Source: Budorcas taxicolor
Taxonomy: Eukaryota > Chordata > Mammalia > Artiodactyla > Bovidae
NCBI RefSeq assembly: GCF_023091745.1
Contig: NC_068915.1
Coordinates: forward strand, 36,944,001 to 37,008,000
Reading direction: 5' to 3'
Length of the DNA stretch: 64,000 nucleotides
Shown here in pieces: positions 1-10,800 of this stretch. A model generated the notes under the pieces. It was given only the letters and a program-made list of their open reading frames with translations. It was not told where the DNA came from and ran no database searches. The first letter of the stretch is position 1; every line of letters starts with the position of its first letter. The position numbers and the translations under genes were made by a program.

Positions 1-600
1 AAAACAAACTCTGTGCTCATCTTACTTGACCTCTCAGCAGTATGTGTCAGGTTTGGCCACTTCCTCCTTCTGCAAAGATGTCCTTCTCTTGTCTTGATGA
101 GCCACCCTTTTCTGGTTCTCTCCACCTCAGAAACTGGTTCTTCTCAGTTCTTCTGGCCCTGCCTCACTGCCTGACCTCCTCATGGAAAAGTCCCTCAAGG
201 CTGGATTCTGTCCCCTGCTCTTCTGATTTCTACTCTCACTCCAGGTGACCTTTCATCCAAGCCTCTGGCTTAATAACAATCTGTAGTTTAACAACTATCG
301 TGTTTATTTTCCAGTGCTAGCATCCTCCTTGAGCTCCAGAGTTGAACATGCAATTAACACTTTAGATCTCCTCTCCAAGGACAGTTCAAATGAACCTCAT
401 CTCCCATAACTGAGCCCATTCCCATATGACTCCAGCTCATATAACTCTTTCACGCTTTCCTACTATAGTCTGTCTGACTGGTTTCCTTTTTGTCCCTCAC
501 ACATGCTAAACTTCTTCTTGCCCCAGGGCCTCTCTATTCCAGACAGAATGGTCCCTCTGGAATGCTCCTCCTGTGGATTTAAGCATGGCTAAACTCTCTG
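1..600 (+). repeat. Unassigned to L2-like sequence, HERC6 intron 8
   Basis: The pyrimidine-rich text with CTGCCTCACTG, CTCATCTCCC and TGCTCAAATGTTACGG resembles diverged L2 LINE sequence leading into the clearer L2 3' end at 600-850. No exon was recognised. Confidence 0.4.
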
Positions 601-850
601 CTCAAATGTTACGGCCTCTGGGAGGCCTTTCTTGACTGACATTTCTAAAGAAGCCCATCTCATCTCATCAGTCTCAAATGGCCCATTTTATTTTTTTTCA
701 GAGCAATTGTTGCTCTCTAACACAATTGTATTTATGTGTTTCTTGTCGGTACTTCCCGGTAGAATCCAAATGCCACGAATGAGGATATACTTGTGTGTAT
801 TATTCACTGTACCCCAAGGATCCAGAGCAGAGCCTGAGACAGAAGCCTGA
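600..850 (+). repeat. L2 LINE 3' end
   Basis: The sequence reads GGCCTCTGGGAGGCCTTTCTTGAC, then TATTTATGTGTTTCTTGTC and ends near TTCACTGTACCCCAAGGATCCAGAGCAGAGCC. This is the order of the L2 3' region. Confidence 0.6.
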
Positions 851-1109
851 TCGAACAGCTATAACAAAGCAACCAAGCACAATCTCCTGACTGTCCCCAG
901 CAGCACAGACTTTTGCGTTGCTTACAGTTGTCTGTCCCAGAGAATACAGTAAGAGTCTATATGTGTTGTTTAAAACATCCCTAATAATAGAAAAAATGTA
1001 CAAATTATTAAAATAACTCTGTATACTTTTTCTCTCTACAACATTTCAGAACTCGTTCAGAAATATAATAATATAAACCTCTCTGTTAATAATTAGGAGG
1101 GTGCTAGAG

Positions 1110-1310
1110 CATGGTGGGTAATGGTGGGTAATGGTGGGGCTGGATTGTTTGGGTTTGAATGCAGCTCTGTCAGTTCTTAGCAGCATAATTTTGGGCAAGC
1201 CCATGTCTCTGAGACTCAGTTTTTTCATCTGTAAAATGGGAGTGATGATAACAACCAGAGTTGATTTGAGGATTAAGTGTGTTGATCTATTTACAGTACT
1301 TTGGTTGCTA
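1110..1310 (+). repeat. MIR SINE
   Basis: It contains the MIR core CTCAGTTTTTTCATCTGTAAAATGGG followed by GAGGATTAAGTGTGTTGATC, in plus orientation within intron 8. Confidence 0.8.
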
Positions 1311-1527
1311 ACTCATGGGTGATAATTAGTGCTAGTCATTGTACCTGTTGGGAATCCAAATAAGGAAGTGAGAATTACATAATATTTTTAAAGAAGAATT
1401 CTAACAGTGGAACTTACTAGTTTAGTAAAAAATTTTAATATATACAAATGACGCAATGTTTCAAATACCACCATGAAATCCAGAAGAAAAGATGATTTTT
1501 AAAAGAAACAGAAATTGTAATAGATAC

Positions 1528-1595
1528 CTGGTAAGTTGTCACAAAGTTGGCATATGTTCCAGCAAAAATATGTTTGACTTGAACATCCTCAAGGT
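1528..1595 (-). CDS. HERC6: HERC6 coding exon 8 (residues 342-364)
   Basis: The 68-nt exon encodes [20 protein letters not shown], the closing strand of the RCC1-like propeller. The acceptor is TTCTAG at 1597-1596 and the donor CCAG|GTATCT at 1527-1526. It ends in phase 0. I could not find exon 9 in bases 1-1500, so the gene continues beyond the left edge. Confidence 0.92.
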
Positions 1596-4500
1596 CTAGA
1601 AGAAAGTCATAAATCCATGCTTATTGTTTTTTAGATGTAAAAAGTATAAATCTTCTGTTATAAACCTAAAACTGCTTTTAAAAAGTTTTTTTAAAAAACT
1701 AATGTATTACCAAGCTAAATTTACTTATTCATTGGCTTCTAAATAGATTTTGACTACAAACAGCATAAAAGATTAATATTGATCAGATTACACATTGTAT
1801 ATTCCCTTATCTTAAAATTTAATTTTCCATGCATTTGCATAATGAAACCAGGCTGGTGTACTTTAGTAGAGGTTTGATTAAATATATAAAAAGTGTGCTA
1901 TTCTGTTGAGGTTTGACAAACAACAACAAAATTCTGTAAAGCAATTATCCTTCAATTAAAAAATAAATAAAATAAAAAATAAAAGTGTGCTATTCTAAAG
2001 CATAAATAACTGATTATTTTGTATTACCTTAATCTTTAGAAAAAATTACCTAATATTCCAGGAAGCATTGCATTAAAAAAATGCATATTCTACAAATCAA
2101 AGATAACAGTACCAAAAGAACCACAGTTCTACGCACTCTTTGAAAGGAAACTGAATAATATTTTTCCTCCAGTGACATCAATTAAAATTACAAGTCTTGG
2201 GACCACTCATACCATTAGCAGAAATCAGGCAGCTAACGTCAGAGCTGTCTGCCAGAGCCTCCGGATGTGGTGAGCTTCTTGTACAACCTGGTCCACGACC
2301 AAAAGACACCACCTGACCAGTGGTATAGACATATGCAAGGGTGTGATAACTGCAGAAGACAAAATATTATGAAGACTTATTATAATGAGTCATGCTTTTT
2401 GAGAAAGATGATGTCTCAACACAAAATAACAGATTTATCTTATACTAAGTACCCAGACCCCACTATCACAATGTCAGAGTTAGTACCAAGTCGTATGGCC
2501 AAACAAATGGTGGGTAAATAGTGACTTATTAACAACCCTAAAGGCAGGATATTAATGATGGGTCTTTACTATGATTTCTATCATTTATATTTTAAATGTA
2601 AGTTCTTTCTGTCTTTTGCTCTTTTTACAAATTGGGTGGATAATAGCCAAAGTGTCCTCATGCTGCTGCTGCTGCTAAGTCGCTTCAGTCGTGTCCGACT
2701 CTGTGCGACCCCATAGACGGCAGCCCACCAGGCTCCCCTATTCCTGGGATTCTCCAGGCAAGAACACTGGAGTGGGTTGCCATTTCCTTCTCCAATGCAT
2801 GAAAGTGAAAGGTGAAAGTGAAGTCGCTCAGTCGTGTCTGACTCCTAGCAACCCCATGGACTGCAGCCTACCAGGCTCCTCTGCTCATGGGATTTTCCAG
2901 GCAAGAGTACTGGAGTGGGGTGTCATTGCCTTCTCCAAAAGTATCCTCATAGGGAGGGATAAATTAGGAGATTTGGATTGATACATACACACTATAAAAT
3001 AGATAGCTAAGGACTTACTATATAGCACAGGAAATTCTACTCAATACTCTGTAATAACCTATATGGGAAAAGAATCTAAAAAAGAATGATATATGTATAA
3101 CCAATTCACTTTGCTGTATAGCAAAAACTAACACATTTTAAATCAACTATACTCCAATAAAAATTTTTTTTAAAGTTCTCATACTTAGGTTATGCAAAAC
3201 TCAGAATGCACATGCAAATATACCTCATCTTCTACTTGCAAGAGGTTAATTTTGTCTAAATGAATTCAAGAAGATAAGCACCACTATCTTTTGTTATATA
3301 CTAACCCCCTTCACCCTAGAATCTAGTAAGGTGGTCTATGCCCAGTACATTTCCAATAAATTCTTATGAAATAAAAGAAATGCCTAGAATAAAGAAGAAA
3401 AACAGAAAAATTAAACCATATTTGAAAGGAGTAAATTTTCAGAAAGGAAAATGATCTATAAAAAGAGTAACCACATATTTTAGGGTTTTAAGGTTTCAAA
3501 ACATTTCATATAAGTTATTTCTAAGTAATAAAATACACCACTTTCTACTCTCACTTTAAAAAAACCTATTACCTTCCACAATCTATCTGTGAAACGAGGC
3601 CTTCAATTCTTTCCACAAGTTGTGGACCCCTCTTCTCAGCAGTGGAATTGTGTCCCAGCTGTCCATAGCTATTGTCTCCAAATGTGAATACTTGCCCATC
3701 CTGTTAAAAAAAAAGAAGGATCAGACTAATTTCAGGCTAAAAGTGTAATTAAAAATTAAAAGATTAAGTCCCATAAGAGAGTTTTATGAGAGCACTATGG
3801 TAAATATAAGCTTTATATGAAGAAGGGTCTTATATTTATTATTTCTACTAGTGAATAAAGAATTAACATATTAAACTTGAAAAATCACTGGCATTTCCTT
3901 CAGAACTAGGTACTTACAATGTGTTTGTAGAAAAAATTGATGGAGAAATTAACTGGTTCAAGAGTAACACTAACACTTAAATATAAGGTTGCTTTATTTA
4001 TTTGAGCATTTCTCTGAAAATAAATCTCTTTTCAAAAGATGATTCTGGATTAAAACAATTCTAGCTCTCTCTTGCCAACTGATAATATAACCCAAGCATA
4101 TTTTAAAAACAAACAAAATATAAATTATTTCAGATATTTTGCTTTAAATAAACATTTCAACCACACAAATAGTCTTCAAGTCTGTTCATTACAGCTATGG
4201 AGAGAACCCATCTTATCGGAATGAATTGCATGGCCAGTATAAGAAGAGGAGGGAGACATTCAGGATGCTGATTCATAATTGTGCCAAGTAAGAAATGGAA
4301 CACAGAATGTTCCAGTCTGTAATGTAGGCCACTGAAACTTATAAGAATTGTTGCTTCTACAATACTTTTCATATGTAGAGCTACATTATGACAGAATAAT
4401 TGCTGAAAGGATTGGCTCCCAATCTATAAGAGATCTTAAAATATCTAAAAATATTTCCTGAAGCTGAAATTAGCTTTTGTTATAGGATCTTAAAAATCCG

Positions 4501-4753
4501 ATGGCTTGGCTCACTTCTCCTCGTTGGAGATTTGTACACTGAATGGGTATCCTCAGATATTAATACACATATTGTTTTCCACAATAATTAGTACATGTAC
4601 CTTATGGTAACATTTTTCTGGGATTTAAAAAAAAAAAGCAAAATGGGAATTCCCTGATGGTCCAGTGATTGGGACTCAGTGTTTTCACTGCCAGGGGCCC
4701 AGGTTTGATCCCTGATTGAGGAGTTAAGATCCCACAAGCCACAAGGTATGGCA

Positions 4754-4800
<47 letters not shown>

Positions 4801-7800
4801 ATGTTTTGGTTTACCTGGGTAAGCACTGCAGTGTGCTCGTAACCACAGCTGATAAAAACCACACTGAGAGTCTTCAGTGCACCAACTAATACAGGCTTAT
4901 ACCTCTGAACTGTGGAAAGAAAGCAGAATCTCTCGAGTATAAGAAATCCTCATATATCATGAGTTTTTATATATTTTAATATTTTTATCTTATTATAATT
5001 CATCAACATAATTTAAAATGTGAACAATCAGAAGTATTATAAAACAAAAAGAAAGCCCTGTGCTAGAAAAGAAAAGCAGTACTTTAGCATTTATTTTTGG
5101 AAAATATTTAATTTTCTGGAATGACTAAGGCTATTGGCCAAGAAAGCTAAGCTTTAAGACCTCACTTCCCAATAATATTTCCATTATGCTGCATTCATTT
5201 TTGTCACATTATAGATGTTCTGCAAATATGCAATAATAATTGAGAAAATAAGAGGACCCATTCCACGTTGATGAAGTTAAATGAAATGAGATGTAAGGGA
5301 TCAGCATGGGACAGGTATGGGGTTGTCTAGCTGCTAAGTCAAGTCCAAGTCTTTGCTGCTCCATGGACTGTAGCCTGTCAGGCTCCTCTGTCCATGTGAT
5401 TTCCCTGGTAAGAATACTGGTTGCCATTTCCTTCTCTAGGAGATCTGCCGGACCCAGGGATCAAACCAGCTTCTCCTGCATCGGCAGGTGGATTCTTCAC
5501 CGCTGAGCCACCAGGGAAGCCCTGGTACTGGTATGCAACAGGAGCTAAATACACATGAGCTGCATGTAAAGAGCTGAACAGAGGGGCTCATCAGGAAGGC
5601 ATCACAGTGAGTTTTGTTGAAAGGTTGTCAGAGGAACTGGTTGTTTCCCCTACTGCTAGCAATCGTCTGAAAAAGGGTTCCCAAACTTTGTTGTACAAGA
5701 GCACTACCTGTGCAGTCTTTGGTAATAACTGATGCCTGGCTTCCCGCCCCGGACATTCTGATTTAATGGTCTGGGGTCCGATCTGGGCACTGGGATTTTT
5801 AAACATTCTTAGAGTAACGGAATAATGGCCTTCCAAAGATGTACAAGTTCTTTTTCCAGAGCTCAGGGGTAAAGAATCCATCTACAATACAGGAGACTCA
5901 GGTTCGATCCCTGTGTCAGGAAGATCCTGTGGAGGAGGAAACGGCAGTCCGCTCCAGTATTCATGCTAGGATAATCCCACGGACAGAGAAGTCTGGTGGA
6001 TTACAGTCCATGGGGTCACAAAAAGAGCTGAACATGACTGAGCACACAGAGGTGAATATGTTAGAGGACATGGCAAAGAGGAGTTACGAAAGCACGTGAA
6101 TTTAAGGTTTTGCTAATCAGTTGACCTTAAAATAGGAAGGTTAGCTTGGATTATCTAGCTCTGCCCAATGCAGTTACAAGGGTCCTTTAACTGAGGAGGA
6201 GGGGGTCAGAAAAGTCAATGTCAGAGTAACGTGACTTGAAGAAGGCTTCACCAGCCATTGCTGACTTTGAAGAAGAAAGTCAAGAGAGTAGGTGCCTGTA
6301 GAATCTGGAAAAGGCAAGAAAATGGTCTGTCTTCCTCCAGGAAGCCCCTGCTGACACTTTCATTTTAGCCCAGTGAGACCTGCATCAGAACCATGAGATA
6401 ATACATTTATGTTGTTTGAAGCCACTAGATTTGTGGTGATTTGTTACAGCAGGAATAAAAAAAAAGTTAATAGAGCTCCCTAAGTGATTCTAATGTGTCC
6501 CAAAGTTTGGGAACCACTGTTTTAACCTTTGAAAGTGCCCTTTGCAGAACTGGTCTTTCAAGTAGAAAGAAAGAAGGACTTACTATAAGCCTAACCCGTT
6601 ACCTGGAGCATTATTCCCACTGAGGGCCAGCTGCCCTGCATTGTTGCTTCCCCAGCCAAATGAAGTCCCAGAGAGTGACAGGGCAAAGCTGTGGGCCCCT
6701 CCTGCAGCCACCTGTGCCAGCGGGATCCCCTCCAGGGACCTCACCCTCTGTGGGCTGGCTTGGGAGGGGAACTTCTTCCCCAGGCCCAGCTGTCCGTGGC
6801 TGTTCTTCCCCCATGAAAACACCTGGCCATCTGCAAAAGCAAAGAGGAGAAATTCAGAACTGCAAACATACTGTAATACCAAATTCAAGGGGAAACTACC
6901 ACCTTAATTCTAAAAATCTTTAGAGAATAAAACAGGAGTAAAGGAGGTTAAAGTACCTTTACTAAAGGCAAAGTGAGTGGCCAAGGCCACATTTAAAAAT
7001 CTCTTCCAACAACATTCACTCTTCTTATCCCTCCCAGTTAAGAATAACCATGACCTTTCATCTGCTCTGGTTAAAAATCTTGGAGTCGTCCTTGACTCCT
7101 CTCTCTTTTTTTACAGCCTTCAACCCAGCAAATACTAAAGTCTCTGCTTCAAAATCTATCGAGGATCCAACTGCTTCTCACCACTTCACTGTTACCCCCT
7201 TACCTGCCAAGTCAACATCATTTCTCTCCTGGAAAATTGCAACAGCATCTCACTGCACTCCCACATTGTATCCTTGCCCCCAGCAGTTTCTTCTCTCAAC
7301 AGCAGCCAGAGTGCATTTTTTAAACCGTGTCTGATTAAACCCTTCAAGAGCTTGCTTTCTCACTCAATAAAAGACCAATTCTTATCACGGTTCATAAGCC
7401 CCACATCACCAGGATTCCCACAATTACTTCTCAGACTGCATCTCCCCTGGCTCCCTTCTCTCCCTCTCCAGAGCCTCTGGTGCTCCTGAGCACCCTGCTG
7501 GGCATGGTCTTGCATCTGGATCATTCCATGGCCTTAGCATCATCTGTCTCTCTCCTCTCCTTTTGGTCTTTGTTCACGTATCACCTTATGAGGATAGCTT
7601 CCCTGATCTCCTTCATAAAGTAGAAAGACCCTTTCCTTCCACCTACCCCTTCGCTCTCTGTCCCCTTTCCCCGTCTCACTTCTCTTCACATCTTTATCCC
7701 TATTGCACCACACAACTATTCGTCTGTGTGTTTAAGGCTCACTTCCCCTACATCTCCCCAGAATACAAGCTTCATGAAAGCAGTCTTAGGTTTGTTCACT

Positions 7801-10800
7801 GCTATATCCTCTTTGCTGGAAATACTGTAGGCACTCAATAAATACTTGTGGAGTGACTGGTGGGAGTAAACAACATTTGACTAGAGAGAGATCATTTACA
7901 AGAGGTAAAAAATCAAGCTCTTCTAATGCTAAATTATGTACCCAGAGAAATGCTAACACATTTCAGATTTCTACAAGTTATTATATCTAAGTTTTCTTTT
8001 TAACTTTAAATGCATTAAAATGAACCCCAACGCATTAAAACTCAACAGGTATTATTTGTATTCAAAAAATTACTTCCTGATGACAGTTACAAGATCCAAG
8101 AAGACTTTTTTACCTTCTGATAATGCCAGGGAGTGGTAGTGTCCGCAGGCAACTTGTATAATTTTTATATCAGCCAGAGTTTTTATCTTCCTATAATAAT
8201 AATGATACAAAATCTATTAATCCTTCTTCAGATTGGGTCACCGAGTGGACTACAGATATTTTAAATTACTTTCTTCTATTTCTGTAATACATTTATCCCA
8301 AAGCCCTCAAACTGTTTTCGACATGACATCAACATGTATAAAAATACAGAGCAGAATCCAAAACAATATATAATGCAAAAGTGATTTTTATTGGGCTTTT
8401 AATGCATTGTATAAAGTTCTAACCTTTATACTATACTTACCAAGCTAAAAGAAAACTAAATTTCTTCATGCACATACTTTGTAGGGTTTCAGAATTTATG
8501 GAGCACTGTCACATACACCACCTACCTTAAGCCCTGTGAGATAAAGATACTATTAGGTTGATTCTTATTAAATTGCTGTTTTTGTAGATTAGAACATACT
8601 CTTGTGAGTCCCTTGGACTGCAAGGAGATCCAACCAGTCCATCCTACAGGAGACTAGTCCTGGGTGTTCATTGGAAGGACTGATGCTAAAGCTGAAACTC
8701 CAGTACTTTGGCCACCTCATGCAAAGAGTTGACTCATTGGAAAAGACCATGATGCTGGGAGGGATTCGAGGCAGGAGGAGAAGGGGACGACAGAGGATGA
8801 GATGGCTGGATGGCATCACCAACTCGATGCACTTGAGTTTGGGTGAAATCCAGGCGCTGGTGATGGACAGGGAGGCCTGGCATGCTACGATTCCTGGGGT
8901 TGCAAAGAGTCGGACACGACTGAGCAACTGAACTGAACTGAACTGATTATCAATTTTATACGATTGAACCTAGGAGAACTCAAAGAGGTCAACTGGTATC
9001 AAGCTACAGAACAGATTCAAACCTTGGGCTTTTCTTTACAAGTTCAATGCTCATTCCCCCAAGTCACAGCCATCTCTTATACAATTTAATGACCAGAGAA
9101 GGTAACAAGAGGTAACTTCCTAGCATTAAAACATACGTTTTTGAAAATTTTCAGTGTATGTAATTCACGAACACACAGTTCAGACTGCTTATCATATTAT
9201 TTGGCCTAGGAAGCTGTGTGTGAGGATATGATTTTTCCCCCAATTTTACTAAGTAAAATATTAGGATCCAGGGGCTTATGACAAGCCAAAAGATTATGTT
9301 GGGAGTAACACCTTTCCTCCTTCAACTTGTGTTCTCCGCTTGGGGAACCTGCAAATTAACTGTCATAGATTAACAGGGAAAAAGACAAAAAAGTTTATAT
9401 GTGCAGATAGAAGCTCCCAAGTAATGGAAAATTTGTACAATAACCTGAGTAGAGGTTTATATATATTAACTTAGCAAAAGGGTGTTTTTTTTTTAGGGCT
9501 TCAGTGGTAGAGTATGGAAGGTTTTATTGGGTTTTTTGATGCTAATTGTGCATTTTGTTTTCAAGAGGGCTGAATTCATAGGAAACTCCCTCAAAGGAGG
9601 ATTAATGGCAGCTGCATTTTCAGGAGGCCCTGTTTTAGTCAGATAAGATATCTCTGTGGATCTTCTGGAGCTCAAATATTTTCACTTTAAAATACTCTTT
9701 ATGCTAACTCTGGAGGTCCAAGTGTTATTCCCGTACATAAGACTAAGATCAAAGCGTCACAGGTTCTCACATCAAGCGGCCCTTCTCTTTCACAGATCCT
9801 AATTAAGTAATAATTGGTGTTCTATGTTATTTTCCCTGTCTCCTTCCCTCACAACACTGTAACCCTTCAGGTTAGGTAGTGTGTTTGTTATAGTTATCTT
9901 TGGACCCTGGCAATCTTGCATGGTGCCTGGCACATGAAACTCAAAAACACTAATGAACTAAAATACGTACTTAGGTATAAAAGTTGTTTCCTTAAATTCT
10001 CCAATTCCCAGCTGTCCTTCAGAAGCAGCTCCCCACGCGAAGACCCTTCCTTTGTGACAGACAGCCAGGGAGTGCTCCTTTCCACAGCTCACCAGAGCCA
10101 CGTGCAGAGTTTCCAATGCCGGAATTCGTTCTTTAGGAACAAAAACAAAACAACCCACACCAAGATTGCTAATTTAATACCAAGTTTAAGAAAGTGCTTT
10201 TCTTCAAAAGGAAGAGTCACTGGGATGTCTCATCTCTTCCAGTGACTTTTTTTTTTTTTTCCAGTGACTTTTAAATCAAGGCCTAATGTCCACTTCAAAG
10301 GAGAGAAGAAAATAGGCTCATTGTGTGGCACATCTTTATGGAATATTGCTACTATTTAAAAGGATGGGCATGTGAAGGAGCAGAACCTGTAAGGACTTGA
10401 TGCTTCGCCTAACACTTCTCTGTGATGGAGGAGTAAAAAGCTCAGCCAGATAAAGGGAGCCTGAGAAAGGATGGGCTCACGCCTACTCCACTCCTCTGAC
10501 TTTCCAGCCCTGAACAGTGAGAACAGCGAATCCTCTGCTCAGGAAGGGATGGGCAGGGAGCCTGCCTGAGTATGAGAGGCAGATGCCAGATGCCCTCACA
10601 ATGAAACTCTGGGCAAGTTACTTAATATGTCTCTGGATGGGTCAAATATGCCCACTATTGAAACTCTGAGCATTTTTCCCTACAAGACAATCTAAACTGT
10701 TTTCCTAAAGTGTTCATCTTTGAATTATTAGAGGTTTGGAGTTAAGCACATCATTACCAGTCAAGTTTTGTTAATGCTTAAGTTTTCTTTTTTAGTCTTG

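Larger units (their letters stand above)
5668..6522 (+). mobile_element. MER5-type hAT element split by an insertion
   Basis: The left part (about 5668-5810, GGTTCCCAAACTTTG through TGATTTAATGGTCTGGGG to GGGATTTTTAAA) and the right part (about 6472-6522, AGCTCCCTAAGTGATTCTAATGTG to TTTGGGAACCACTG) have the matching inverted ends of MER5. About 660 bp, including a Bov-tA and an MLT1-like segment, lies between. Confidence 0.65.

Noticed and set aside
1..1500. HERC6 exon 9
   Set aside because: I looked for the next exon (entered in phase 0) but found no matching coding text with splice sites. The region is L2 and MIR.
5320..5521. tRNA-Glu genes in the SINE heads (also other Bov-tA and CHR copies)
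   Set aside because: These are tRNA-derived SINE promoters with degraded arms, not functional tRNA genes.
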